64,000 nt of DNA from Kiloniellaceae bacterium (GCA_021776195.1 JAJFGK010000044.1:69787-133786), one strand, 5' to 3'. Counted from the first letter of the stretch, positions 42,307 to 51,665 are shown. Translations and numbers: made by a program. Notes: generated from the letters alone by a model not told the origin.

Positions 42307-45228
42307 ATGAACGGACGAGAGAGTTTCAAGCCCTATCTGCCCGGCGCTTTCGAGGGCGAGCTTCGAAGCGCCGGGGGACCCGAGGCCGATCGCGAGCTGA
42401 TCGCTTCGGAAGTCGGCTACATCGCCGACAGTAAGGGGGCGGAAGCACCGCACATCGCCGCCCTCCGGGACAGCCTGAGGGACGGGACCCAGCCGCCGGA
42501 CCGGTCCTATCTCGTCGGTCTGGCGCTGTCGGGCGGCGGCATCCGCTCGGCCACCTTCTCCCTCGGTGTCATGCAGCGGCTGGCCCGGGCCCCGGTCCTG
42601 CGCCATGTCGATTTTCTCTCCACGGTTTCGGGCGGCGGCTACATCGGCGCGGCCCTCTCCTGGTGGCTGAGCCGGCAGACCGGGAGCGGGGAGAATTTCG
42701 ATCTCGCCAAGAACTTTCCCTACGGTACGGACGACCCCAAGAACGCCGGCAGCGACGATAATCGGCTGCTCGTCTTCCTGCGCCGCAATGGCAAGTACTT
42801 GATCCCCGGCGGCGGGATCACAGTCTGGTCCGGTGTCGCCGTGGTCCTGCGCGCGGTCCTGCTGAATCTTCTGGTCTGGATCCCGATTATCGCCGGCCTG
42901 TTCTTGCTGCTGCGCTGGCTCGGCACGCTTCCGATCCTGAATGGCATGATCAGCATGGTCGGCATGCTGGCGCCGGGGGTGGTTTCGGATATCGTGCTGC
43001 TGATCAGTCCGACAAATGCCCTGGAGGCCGACCAGGTGATGCCGCCGGTCTTCCTGCTCTTCCTGCTTCTCGCGGTGTTGCTGATCGCGCTCTTCCTGGT
43101 GTCGTCGATCAACTACTCGCTGCTCTCCTGGATGGGCCGAGGCGAGTCGGACAAGCGCCAGGTCCATGTGGAACGCAAGGGCGTCCTGAAGGACCCGCAT
43201 CATTCAGTCTTGAAGCTCGTCGGAAGATGGCTCCTGGTCGGCCTGCTCGGTCTGGCCGACCTGGTGGCCCTGTTCCTTTTGGTCCAAGGGCTGGGCGCGC
43301 TGACACCGGCGCTGTTCGGCGGCGAAAGTCCCGAAACCCTGGCAGGCGGACTTGCCAGCCAGTGGCCCTGGGGGGTGGCGGTTCTGGCCGCTGCAGTTCT
43401 GCTGTACTTCTATGTGTCGCGCCACGACGAGCTTGTCGCATCGGAGTGGCAGGGCTTTGCCCACGTCTTTGCCGCGATCGGCGCGCTTTTCGTCATGGAT
43501 GGCCTGCTCGCCGGGGCTCTGCGGTGGGGCCTGCCGCAGAATTTTCTCTGGGGCACGGTCAATCTGGGTTGGCTCGCCGGGTTAATCCAGGTCGTCGCTC
43601 TGGTCGGGCTCTTTGTCTTCCTGAATTTCTGGATCGCCTACCTGATCCGCTGGCTCTTGCGAAGGGAGGGCCTGTCGATTCGCTATGGCGGGCGGCGCTT
43701 GTTCGAGCGCGCGTTCGGCTATGTGGTGCTTGGCGTCATCGGGCTCTTGGTTTTGGGCTCGATCCCCCTTGTGGTCGCCTGGATCGGGGAGCGCTATGCC
43801 GGGGTCGAAGGGGTCCTGAGCCTCGTTGCCGGGGTCGCGAGCGCCTTTTGGGGGCATCTCAAGTCGCAGCAGAAGTCCGCCGACGGCCGGGGAACCCGGT
43901 TGATCCTCATCGTCGGGTCCCTGGTCTTCCTCTACGGTCTAGCATTGGTCGGTTATCTTCTCGCACTGCGCTTCCAGGCTGGCGATGCTGAACTGCGCAT
44001 GGCCTTCACCGGGCTTTTCATTGTCGCGGTCCTGACGGGCTGGTTCAGCAATGTCAATTACATCTCGCTTCACCGGTTCTACAGGGACCGCCTGACCGAG
44101 GCGTTCTTGGCCGACCGGGAGGCCGTGGACAAAGGCGTACTGGGTCCGGCCCGGCGCGCCGACGACCTGCGCATTGCCGACCTCTGGCGAGAGCCTGCGC
44201 CACGCGGTCCCTATCATATCGTCAACACCAACCTTGTCCTGGTGAATGCCGTCGCCGGCAAGCACAGGTCGCGCGGCGGCGACAACTTCATCCTGTCGCC
44301 ACTCTACAGCGGCAGCGCCGCGACGGGCTGGCAGCGCACCGAGGTGCACATGGGGGGCGAGATGACCCTGGCTTCCGCCGTGGCGACCTCCGGCGCGGCG
44401 GCCAATCCGCGCAGCGGGCCCGGCGGCCGCGGCATCACCCGCAACCCTTTCGTGTCTCTTGTCATGAGCCTTCTCAATTTTCGTCTCGGCTATTGGACGG
44501 TGCGGCCGGGCCCGGGCAAGGCCCTGTTCAAACGGGCCAATCATTTCTGGCCGAGCGGTCTCTATTCGATCTTCAACGCCGGGCACCGCGAGACCAGCGC
44601 CATGGTCGAGCTGACCGACGGCGCTCATTTCGAGAATCTCGCGATCTACGAACTGGTGCGGCGGCGCTGCGGGCTTATCGTCGTCTGCGACGGCGGACAG
44701 GACATCGAGGCCTCCTACGCCGATTTCGTCACCGCGATCCAGCGCATCGGCCAGGACTTCGGCGCGACCGTCAGCTTTGACATGGAAGTCGCCGAGGGCG
44801 GCGACGGGGCCTTCGTCGCTTCCGGTCCGGAAAGGGTCATCGCGCGCAAGGCCGAGGGCCTCTATCCCGGGAAAGCCGACTATGCCGACAAGGGCTACTT
44901 TCTGGCCAGCGTCGATTACGGTGAGCGCGGCGGCGGCCCCTGGCCGCGAAAGGGCCTCATCATCTACCTCAAGACCACGATGATCAGTGCTCTTTCGATG
45001 GCGGCCAAGGGATACAAGGGCGCCAATCCGGATTTTCCCGACGAGACCACGGCCGATCAGTTCTTCGACGAAGAGCAGTTCGAGGCTTACCGCGAACTCG
45101 GCTACCGTATCGCCGAGCAGGTCGTCGACGACCTGGCCCTGGATGAGCTGTTCCAGGACCGGCCGCCGCTCGGCCGACTCGCCGAAAACGAGAGGTTCCG
45201 CCGGCGGCCCGGGGCAACTGGACAGTAG
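42307..45228 (+). CDS. Patatin-like phospholipase with large multi-pass membrane insertion
   Basis: A 973-residue protein. The patatin oxyanion motif SGGGIRSA is at 75-82, and the nucleophile Ser is S108 in TVSGGG. The catalytic Asp is D771 in 'LTDGAHFENLAIYEL'. Between S108 and D771 lie about nine or ten membrane segments (roughly 175-610; for example 'FLLFLLLAVLLIALFLV' and 'VALVGLFVFLNFWIAYLI'). Ordinary patatins have the dyad about 150-200 residues apart. The enzyme should hydrolyse acyl lipids in the membrane it is built into. Strong ribosome binding site (gaggggg). It is the last gene of the haem-protein operon, which suggests that a released fatty acid or lysolipid is handled by the cytochromes; that is inference. 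Confidence 0.88.
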   Translation: MNGRESFKPYLPGAFEGELRSAGGPEADRELIASEVGYIADSKGAEAPHIAALRDSLRDGTQPPDRSYLVGLALSGGGIRSATFSLGVMQRLARAPVLRHVDFLSTVSGGGYIGAALSWWLSRQTGSGENFDLAKNFPYGTDDPKNAGSDDNRLLVFLRRNGKYLIPGGGITVWSGVAVVLRAVLLNLLVWIPIIAGLFLLLRWLGTLPILNGMISMVGMLAPGVVSDIVLLISPTNALEADQVMPPVFLLFLLLAVLLIALFLVSSINYSLLSWMGRGESDKRQVHVERKGVLKDPHHSVLKLVGRWLLVGLLGLADLVALFLLVQGLGALTPALFGGESPETLAGGLASQWPWGVAVLAAAVLLYFYVSRHDELVASEWQGFAHVFAAIGALFVMDGLLAGALRWGLPQNFLWGTVNLGWLAGLIQVVALVGLFVFLNFWIAYLIRWLLRREGLSIRYGGRRLFERAFGYVVLGVIGLLVLGSIPLVVAWIGERYAGVEGVLSLVAGVASAFWGHLKSQQKSADGRGTRLILIVGSLVFLYGLALVGYLLALRFQAGDAELRMAFTGLFIVAVLTGWFSNVNYISLHRFYRDRLTEAFLADREAVDKGVLGPARRADDLRIADLWREPAPRGPYHIVNTNLVLVNAVAGKHRSRGGDNFILSPLYSGSAATGWQRTEVHMGGEMTLASAVATSGAAANPRSGPGGRGITRNPFVSLVMSLLNFRLGYWTVRPGPGKALFKRANHFWPSGLYSIFNAGHRETSAMVELTDGAHFENLAIYELVRRRCGLIVVCDGGQDIEASYADFVTAIQRIGQDFGATVSFDMEVAEGGDGAFVASGPERVIARKAEGLYPGKADYADKGYFLASVDYGERGGGPWPRKGLIIYLKTTMISALSMAAKGYKGANPDFPDETTADQFFDEEQFEAYRELGYRIAEQVVDDLALDELFQDRPPLGRLAENERFRRRPGATGQ

Positions 45229-45244
45229 CTGGTCGCGGCGGTGC

Positions 45245-45276
45245 CCTTCGCCGCTGTTAGGACCCTGCGGCGAAGG
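45245..45276. terminator. Inverted repeat at convergent gene ends, possible bidirectional terminator
   Basis: Arms ccttcgccgc (45245-45254) and gcggcgaagg (45267-45276) are perfect 10-base complements around a 12-base loop. It starts 16 bases after the patatin gene stop, and its right arm lies in the last codons of the convergent amidase gene. There is no long T-run, so termination is likely but unproven. Confidence 0.5.
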
Positions 45277-46309
45277 CCTTGAAAGCCTCGACGAGGCCCT
45301 CGGCGTAGGCTGCGACCCGTTCCTTGGCGAGCCGGCATTCCTGTTCGTTCGAGCCGAAGAAGGGCTCGACCAGGACCGAGGGCACAGAGGCGGTGGCGCT
45401 GACATTGCCGAAACCGCGGTCGCCGGCCCGCAGCACCTTGACCCCGCGGTCCGCCGATCCGACCCGCTCGAAGATCCGGACCATGGCCTCCTGAACGTCC
45501 CTGGCGAGCCGGGGCGACTGTGGGTGGGCTTCGCTGCAAAGCGTCTCGCTGCCGCGCGCGCGTGCGCTGGCGGCGTTGAAGTGCAGCTCGATGATGGCGT
45601 CCGGCAGGAAGGCGGCGGCGGCCCGGTAGGCGCCCTGAATACCGACGTTGTCGCGAAAAAAGGTGCGCGCCGCGATGTCCCGGCCCGCGGCGGCCAGCTC
45701 CATGCGCCGGGCGATCTCCTTGTTGAAGGGGTACTCGCTCTGGTCGATGGGCGGCAGTGCGTGGGCGCCCGAGCGGCGTTCGCTGTGTCCCACGATGATC
45801 GCCAGTCGGGTCATCGCCGCGTCAGGGGGCGAATCCTCGTCCCTGTCGTCTTCATCGTCGCGGCCCAGGGGACCGGCCGAGTCGAGCAAATCGTCGAGGG
45901 CGAAACGCAGACTCTTCACGCGTGGCGCCAGGTCCGCATCGGCAAGATCCGCCGCGGGGCCGTCGAGGATGTCGGCAAAATCCCGCCGCACCTCGGCGAA
46001 TCCCTCACGGAGAACGCGTGCCGGGCTGGGACGCACCAGGGTCACGGCGGAAACCGCCCGAGTCGGGCTGTTGGCGTAGGGCATGGCCACGATTGTTTGG
46101 CCGATCAGGGCCTCGGGAACGTCGAAGGAAACACTGGCACCCGCGCCGAGCAGACGGCGGAACTCGGTCCCGTCGCTCTCGATCAGCCAGTTGATCTCGC
46201 GTTTTTCCGCTTCGCTCGGGTTCGCCCGATTAAAGGCGGTCGCCCGGTAAGTCACCGTTTCGCCGGCTTGAGCGGTTTCCGGGCCCTCGACTTTTCGCAC
46301 CAAAAGCAT
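45257..46309 (-). CDS. N-acetylmuramoyl-L-alanine amidase family protein (Amidase_3 fold)
   Basis: A 350-residue protein. The C-terminal half from about residue 165 has the Amidase_3 zinc-site pattern: 'LAIIVGHSERRSGA' (first His), 'FNKEIARRM' (Glu), 'AIIELHFNAA' (second His) and 'SVLVEPFFGSNEQE' (catalytic Glu). The N-terminal part (1-90) is beta-rich ('ETAQAGETVTYRATAFNRA'), like a PKD/Ig-type module found in type VI-associated and phage proteins. No signal peptide is visible, so export is unclear. ATG 46309 (MLLVRKVEG) is chosen because gggagg lies 5 bases upstream; ATG 46345 is an alternative without such a site. Likely cleaves peptidoglycan stem peptides. Confidence 0.8.
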   Translation of the reverse strand: MLLVRKVEGPETAQAGETVTYRATAFNRANPSEAEKREINWLIESDGTEFRRLLGAGASVSFDVPEALIGQTIVAMPYANSPTRAVSAVTLVRPSPARVLREGFAEVRRDFADILDGPAADLADADLAPRVKSLRFALDDLLDSAGPLGRDDEDDRDEDSPPDAAMTRLAIIVGHSERRSGAHALPPIDQSEYPFNKEIARRMELAAAGRDIAARTFFRDNVGIQGAYRAAAAFLPDAIIELHFNAASARARGSETLCSEAHPQSPRLARDVQEAMVRIFERVGSADRGVKVLRAGDRGFGNVSATASVPSVLVEPFFGSNEQECRLAKERVAAYAEGLVEAFKAFAAGS

Positions 46310-46572
46310 CTCGACCTCCCAAAGGCTATGATTTTGATTTGCCATCGATTGTCGAGCCGATAGGACGGCAATCGAGTGGCGCGCATCGTCGGAAAAAGCA
46401 TTGGATCACATTGAGCCAGTGTCACTGAAATGTCCGGACGGGGCAACATTTCGACTTGCAAAACACGACTGAGCTACGGGCTGAGTTCTGCGTCGGAAGG
46501 ATTCCAAACAGACGCTCGCGCGCGCCACCGAGCCACCGCCGACGTGAAGACCTTACGCCAACCAGGAAACGG

Positions 46573-48105
46573 TCACTGGGCGATTTTTCGATTCAGATTT
46601 TCTGGCGCCTCGACGGCGTCGACCTGTCTGGGGAAATCGAGGGCGACCGTGGTTCCCTTGCCGTAGACCGAATCGATCTTCAGCGTGGCATCGTGCATCT
46701 GAGCCAACGACTTGACGATGGACAGGCCCAGCCCGGTCCCTTCATAGGGACGGTTGATCTCGCCGCGAACCTGGAAAAAGGGTTGCATGACGAGCGGCAG
46801 GTCATCATTGCGTATCCCGATGCCGTTATCTTTCACGCAGATAGACAGAGTCTCGTCGTCGGGACTTCTCGCCGACAGGGTGACGGTGCCGCCTTCGGGG
46901 GTAAACTTGATCGCGTTGGACAGCAAATTGATGACGATGCGGCGCAGGGCGGTCGAGTCCGCGTAGATGCACCAACCAACGCCTTCGAGTTCCGACCTGA
47001 GGTCGAGCCGGGCCTTCTCCGCATGGGGCGCCATGATTCGCAGGCAGAAGTCCAATTCCGCTTTCAGTTCGAGAACTTCCTTTTCAATGGTGCGCTCGCC
47101 GGCTTCGGCCTTTGAGAACTCCAGAATCTCGTTGATGATTTCAAGAAGATGCCGGCCGCTCTCGATGATGTAGGTGATGTACTCTTCGCAGTTGTCGAGC
47201 CCCGACTTAGTTTGCGCGCCCTTCAGTATCACCTCGGAGAACCCGATGATCGCATTCAGCGGCGTCCGAAGCTCATGGCTCATTGTCGCGAGGAATGTGG
47301 TTTTGGACCGGCTTGCGGCCTCGGCGTTCTCCTTGGCCCGGGTCAGGTTTTCCTCGATCAGGCGTTGCTCGGTGATGTCCTGAACCACCACAACCGCTCC
47401 ACCTTCTTTCGTCCTGTTGATGGCAAGGTCCAGGATGCGTTCGTCGAGGGTACGGAGTTCGGCGCGGTCATTGGTATCGATCGTCGCACCACGCAGCATT
47501 TCGCCGATCACGGCATCCAAAGGAGTCTGGTTCGCGCCAACCGGCGTGAGACGAACCGCCGCGGGGCCAGGCGAGGGCACCAGTTTGCAGCCCAGTTCGA
47601 CGAATTTCTTGTTGAAGGCGATCAACTCCCCATTGGCGTCGAGCGCGGCGAGCCCGGATCCGGTATTGTCCAGCGTCGTTTGCAGCAACCCGCTGCGCTG
47701 CGCCAGGATCCTCTGCGTGGTCGCGTTTGCGCAAGCGAAGCGGATCGCTCGCTCGATCAGGGCCGGCGTAAGCTCATCTTTGTTGAGGTAGTCCGCCGCA
47801 CCCGCATTACTCGCGGCGATATCGATTTCGTGGTCTTGAAGGCCGGTCAGCAGGATCATCGGTACATCGTGACCTCTGGCCTTGGCCGCCACCATGAACT
47901 CGATACCTGTTTGGACTCCGATACGGTAGTCGACCAAGGCGACATCGAAAGCCTGTTTGCCCAGGGCCTCCAGTGCCTTTTCAAAGGTTTGACACCAGAC
48001 AATCTCGTAGCGTGCCCTGCCAATCGAATTGATGGCATCGCTGGTTAGAAAATAGTCATCGTCGTCATCTTCAACGAGAAGTACATGTATTGCCTGAGAG
48101 GCCAT
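46573..48105 (-). CDS. Hybrid sensor histidine kinase: REC-PAS-HisKA-HATPase
   Basis: A 510-residue cytoplasmic protein with a receiver domain first (about 6-125: acidic pocket EDDDDD, phospho-acceptor Asp in 'VALVDYRIG', conserved Lys in 'YLNKDEL'), then a PAS-like domain ('LLQTTLDNTGSGLAALDANG'), then the HisKA domain with H-box 'FLATMSHELRTPLNAIIGFS' and the ATPase domain (N box 'NLLSNAIKFTPEGG', 'DNGIGI', 'GTGLGLSIV'). No membrane segment is present, so the signal is intracellular or comes through the N-terminal receiver, probably from another kinase. It lies downstream of, and on the same strand as, the response regulator/GAF-PAS kinase pair with a 349-base gap. Confidence 0.92.
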   Translation of the reverse strand: MASQAIHVLLVEDDDDDYFLTSDAINSIGRARYEIVWCQTFEKALEALGKQAFDVALVDYRIGVQTGIEFMVAAKARGHDVPMILLTGLQDHEIDIAASNAGAADYLNKDELTPALIERAIRFACANATTQRILAQRSGLLQTTLDNTGSGLAALDANGELIAFNKKFVELGCKLVPSPGPAAVRLTPVGANQTPLDAVIGEMLRGATIDTNDRAELRTLDERILDLAINRTKEGGAVVVVQDITEQRLIEENLTRAKENAEAASRSKTTFLATMSHELRTPLNAIIGFSEVILKGAQTKSGLDNCEEYITYIIESGRHLLEIINEILEFSKAEAGERTIEKEVLELKAELDFCLRIMAPHAEKARLDLRSELEGVGWCIYADSTALRRIVINLLSNAIKFTPEGGTVTLSARSPDDETLSICVKDNGIGIRNDDLPLVMQPFFQVRGEINRPYEGTGLGLSIVKSLAQMHDATLKIDSVYGKGTTVALDFPRQVDAVEAPENLNRKIAQ

Positions 48106-48454
48106 ATTCGGAACCTACCTTCTCAGATACTTTTTCTCTTTGATCTCTAAAGTGCTCTGCCACATGATAATTATGCCCTCGGACGCATAAATAAACAGTA
48201 AATTCTAATAATGGCGGGCGACGCGCCCAGAAGTACCGAATGCCATTAAGAGGAGAAGATCATCTTCCTCTGTTAGTTGCTGTGACCTTGCTCCAGGGAC
48301 TATCTCGTCTCTTCTCGCAATTACTATGGCGGGGCGATTGCACGCCTGTTACCCAGTCGCGGAATCGGAACCTGCGGTGATGGCGAGGCGCCAGGGTCAC
48401 GCAAGGTGCAGGCCAACGGTCTTTTTTATCGCTCTTGGATGCTATCCACTGGAA
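48106..48454. other. Non-coding 349-base gap between the response regulator and the REC-PAS kinase
   Basis: No supported gene. It is AT-richer than its surroundings (around 48181-48210) and should hold the promoter of the kinase gene. Two small dyads are present: gaagat-c-atcttc (48255-48267) and gggcg-acg-cgccc (48216-48228). Function unknown. Confidence 0.55.
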
Positions 48455-48919
48455 TCAGGTCCGCCTCGCGCATTCCGGCGGCAGGGCGACGATTTCGACC
48501 CAATAGCTGCAAAGGACGGTGACGATCTCGACCAGACGGTCGAATGTGACGGGCTTGGTGATGAAGGAGTTCACCCCCAGGCCGTAGGTCTTGACGATGT
48601 CGACTTCCGCCTCGGAGGTTGTCAGCACGACAACAGGGATGCGGCATAGGTCGGGATCGGCCTTCATTTCCATCAAGGCTTCGCGGCCATCCTTCTTGGG
48701 CATATTGAGATCCAAGAGGACCAATCCCGGATAAGGCTGGCCGGCAAGCTCTTCGAAATCGCCCTTGCGGAGCAGGTAGTCCATCAAACGCTGCCCATCT
48801 TCGACAAAGTCCAGCCGGTTGTTCAGCTTGCCGGCCTCGAAGGCTTCCTTGATCATAAACCGATCGTCTGCGTCGTCGTCCGCAATCAGAATGGTGATGG
48901 GGTGGGTCTCTCTGGTCAC
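48455..48919 (-). CDS. Single-domain response regulator (Rcp1-like CheY-type)
   Basis: A 154-residue receiver with no output domain: acidic pocket 'LIADDDADDRF', phospho-acceptor Asp in 'LVLLDLNMPKKDG', conserved Thr in 'VVVLTTSEAE', and Lys in 'FITKPVTF'. The extended loop before the phospho-Asp is typical of the Rcp1/phytochrome-type group that partners with PAS/GAF kinases. The GTG at 48919 overlaps the kinase stop by four bases (GTGA), so kinase and regulator are coupled. Without an output domain it may act by protein-protein contact or in a relay to the REC domain of the downstream kinase. Confidence 0.92.
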   Translation of the reverse strand: MTRETHPITILIADDDADDRFMIKEAFEAGKLNNRLDFVEDGQRLMDYLLRKGDFEELAGQPYPGLVLLDLNMPKKDGREALMEMKADPDLCRIPVVVLTTSEAEVDIVKTYGLGVNSFITKPVTFDRLVEIVTVLCSYWVEIVALPPECARRT

Positions 48920-51429
48920 GATGAAGCCTCCGGCACAGACTGTTTTGCGGGCAGGGTGATTGAAAACGTGGCCCCCTCGCCGGGGACTGACTTGGCCTTG
49001 ATGGAACCGGCATGGCGCTCCGCGATCTTGCGGCAGGTGGCCAGACCGATTCCGGTGCCCTCGTACTCCTCGCGACCGTGCAGTCTTTGAAAGATTCCGA
49101 AGATGCGTTCGGCGTAGACTTCCTCGAATCCGATCCCGTTGTCGGATACGACAATCTCGCACTGGGCAACGGTGTCGGGACGCGGGGGCTCGAGAATCCG
49201 GGCGCTGACCTTGACCAGGGGCGCGACGCCCTCGCGGCTGAACTTCAGAGCGTTCACAAGGAGGTTCTGCAGCAGCATTCGCATTTGCAGCGGATCGGCC
49301 TCCAGCGTCGTCAGGTCGCCCAATTCGACCTTTCCACCGCCTTCTTCGAGCCGAGCCTGGAGATCGTCGACGACGTCCCGCGCGACAGCTTCCAGATCAA
49401 CGGCGATGAAGGGACTGGCTTGCGTCGTTACCCGGGAATAGGTCAACAGGTCGTTGATGAGCGTTCGCATGCGGGTCGCCGCGCTTTGCATGCGCTCAAT
49501 GTAGTTGGCGCCGGTCTCGTCCAGTCTGTCCCCATAAGCTTTGCTGAGACGATCGCCGAAGGCTTCGATCTTGCGCAGCGGCTCTTGCAAATCGTGCGAG
49601 GCCACCGAGGCGAAATTCTGCAGTTCTTCATTGCTCCGCTGGAGCTCCTGCTCGCGCAGTTTCAACTCGGTGACATCGGTGTGGAGAACGACGGTCCCGC
49701 CGCTGTCGGTGCGCTTCTCATTGGCCAGAATCCATCGGCCGTCCGCGAGATGGCGCTCAACGACGTGGCTTTGCAGCTTGTGATGCTCAAGACGGATGGC
49801 GAGCCGTTCCTCGGTGCTGAGTTCTTCCGGACCATTTAGGGGATCTTGCAGGATCTCCGCCCGACTGATGGCTTCGTAGTCGACACCGGGTTCGATTATC
49901 GTTTGAAGTGTCGGATAAAGATTCAGGTAGTGGCTGTTGTGCGTGACGAGCTTGTCGTCCTCGTCGAACAGCGCGAAACCTTGTGGAATGCTCTCGATTA
50001 TGGTGTTTCGCGTGCGCCCCTCGGTCGCCGCGGCCGCCAGCTCGGCTTCCTTGATACGGGTGGCGTCGAGAATGATCCCATCCCATAGGACCGAGCCGTC
50101 GGCTTGACGGTGGGGACGGGCGATGGCGTGGGTAAACTTGCGCTTCCCATCGCGCGTGACGATCGTCGCCTCCACGTCCCACATCTTCAGAGCCTTCGAT
50201 GCGGCGATCAATCTGTCCCGGAAGGTGGCGTAGTACTCCGACCCGTGACGGTCGAACAGGGCCTGGGGGTCGGCGACGATTTCCTCTGGCGAAACGCCGA
50301 ACAGCTCGCGCGCTCCCTCGCTGATGTAGGTGTAGCGAATGTCGCCGTCCGGGGTGACTTTGCGCTGATAGACGACGCCAGGCACGCTGGCGGCCAATGA
50401 GGCAAATCGATCGTTCGCCGACTGCAGGGCGGTCTTCCGGTGATCGGTTTCGACGGCCAGCCGGGCCAGGGAGGCCATGGCCTCGAGGATCTGTTGATCT
50501 GTGACATCCGGAAGGCGCTTTGTGCCGAGATAGAGCGCCAGAATGCCAAGCGGTTCATCGCTTGAACTGAGGACGGGCCTCGCCCAGCAGGTTTGCAGCC
50601 CGGCTGTCAGCGCGGCCTCTCGCAGGGCGGAGGCCTGACTTGGGTCATCCAGGAAATCGACCAGTAGCTCCTGATCGCTTGCGTCGGCACCGTCATGTTG
50701 CGCGGCCTCGGTCTTGGCGCAGCGCCGTTGAAGCTGTTCTTGCAGTACGGGGGCAAGATCCTGAGTGGAGGTTCCGAACCGGGCACATTTGTCGGGACCG
50801 AACAGCAGCAGGGAACAACGGCTGTTCGACACGCAAGTCTCGACCACCGTGGCGATCTTTTCCAGTGTCTTGGCCAGGCTGAAGTCGCGCCCCAGTGACG
50901 CCAGAATATCAAGCTGGCCTTTGGTCAGCAGGCTAATCCGGTGTTCGACCATCACCGATTCGGCAACCGCATCGAATTCGCCGACCTCATTGGCGAGGAG
51001 CTCGACCAGGACCGCCGGGCGTTTCCTATCGATCGTGACCGGGGTCACGCGACAGAGGCTGTTCTTGGGGCTCGTTTCCGACCGGGTGACCCAGTGACCG
51101 TGGGTTGATTGACCCGGGGCCAGTAGTTTCCATGACCGGGTGACCCAATCTTGCGTCGCACTCGAGATCAGGTCGGACCTTCCTGGCAGCGCTTCGAATT
51201 TCTCCTCGTCCCAAAAAGCGACAGCCGCTTGGTTGGCCCAGCAGGGGCTCTGCTCTTCCAGATCCCAAACCCAGATCGGCTTGGAGATCAGGTTAAGGAC
51301 GGCGAGTTGGTCTCGGTTCACCTGTCCCGCTTCTCCAGGCCGGGCCTGGTCTGCGGCAGAGGTGATATCGCTGGGCGCCATGGAGTCCGAGGCTCCTGCA
51401 TTGGGCATTCTTGAGTTCTGCAACGGCAT
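48916..51429 (-). CDS. Sensor histidine kinase with GAF and PAS domains
   Basis: An 837-residue cytoplasmic kinase. A PAS-like domain comes first ('VLNLISKPIWVWDLEEQSPC'), then a GAF domain (about 160-320, 'ILASLGRDFSLAKTLEKIAT'), then two PAS/PAC domains ('VPGVVYQRKVTPDGDIRYTY'; 'IIESIPQGFALFDEDDKLV'), the HisKA domain with 'FASVASHDLQEPLRKIEAFG' (bacteriophytochrome-type H-box), and an ATPase domain ('NLLVNALKFSREG', 'DNGIGFEE', 'GTGIGLAT'). No membrane segment. Such kinases usually phosphorylate Rcp1-like regulators, and one is encoded immediately after it with a 4-base overlap. The signal is unknown. It is divergent from the ATP-grasp/MFS/binding-protein operon. Confidence 0.92.
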   Translation of the reverse strand: MPLQNSRMPNAGASDSMAPSDITSAADQARPGEAGQVNRDQLAVLNLISKPIWVWDLEEQSPCWANQAAVAFWDEEKFEALPGRSDLISSATQDWVTRSWKLLAPGQSTHGHWVTRSETSPKNSLCRVTPVTIDRKRPAVLVELLANEVGEFDAVAESVMVEHRISLLTKGQLDILASLGRDFSLAKTLEKIATVVETCVSNSRCSLLLFGPDKCARFGTSTQDLAPVLQEQLQRRCAKTEAAQHDGADASDQELLVDFLDDPSQASALREAALTAGLQTCWARPVLSSSDEPLGILALYLGTKRLPDVTDQQILEAMASLARLAVETDHRKTALQSANDRFASLAASVPGVVYQRKVTPDGDIRYTYISEGARELFGVSPEEIVADPQALFDRHGSEYYATFRDRLIAASKALKMWDVEATIVTRDGKRKFTHAIARPHRQADGSVLWDGIILDATRIKEAELAAAATEGRTRNTIIESIPQGFALFDEDDKLVTHNSHYLNLYPTLQTIIEPGVDYEAISRAEILQDPLNGPEELSTEERLAIRLEHHKLQSHVVERHLADGRWILANEKRTDSGGTVVLHTDVTELKLREQELQRSNEELQNFASVASHDLQEPLRKIEAFGDRLSKAYGDRLDETGANYIERMQSAATRMRTLINDLLTYSRVTTQASPFIAVDLEAVARDVVDDLQARLEEGGGKVELGDLTTLEADPLQMRMLLQNLLVNALKFSREGVAPLVKVSARILEPPRPDTVAQCEIVVSDNGIGFEEVYAERIFGIFQRLHGREEYEGTGIGLATCRKIAERHAGSIKAKSVPGEGATFSITLPAKQSVPEASS

Positions 51430-51575
51430 TCGCGAGGACTTCCCGTTTCGAAGAAAAGGCCGTTCCGCCCGGCGCTACATGAGCCTTACGACTTCTTCTG
51501 ATGCAGCGGTTTTTAGTGTAGCGATGGAGCGACACCCAAGATCGGCATCGATCATCGCAGAACAGTTTTAAGATT

Positions 51576-51595
51576 GAGTTACTAGGTTGTAACTC
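51576..51595. promoter_or_regulatory. 20-base dyad in the divergent kinase/ATP-grasp gap, candidate operator
   Basis: gagttac (51576-51582) and gtaactc (51589-51595) are perfect 7-base inverted arms separated by six bases. The dyad lies 70 bases upstream of the ATP-grasp start and 146 bases upstream of the divergent kinase start, so one bound dimer could control both operons. Confidence 0.5.
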
Positions 51596-51665
51596 TCGCG
51601 CAGTGGTTTCAGGGTATTTTAATCAATGTTGCTTAGGGTCGCGCTCGCCTTGAGGAAATTTTGTT

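Noticed and set aside
39834..42329. About 830-codon open frame antisense to the di-haem pair
   Set aside because: Shadow frame; no start signal and no recognisable domain.
45257..46309. Type VI secretion effector amidase
   Set aside because: No T6SS genes are nearby; the Amidase_3 assignment is enough and the N-terminal strand module alone does not prove an effector.
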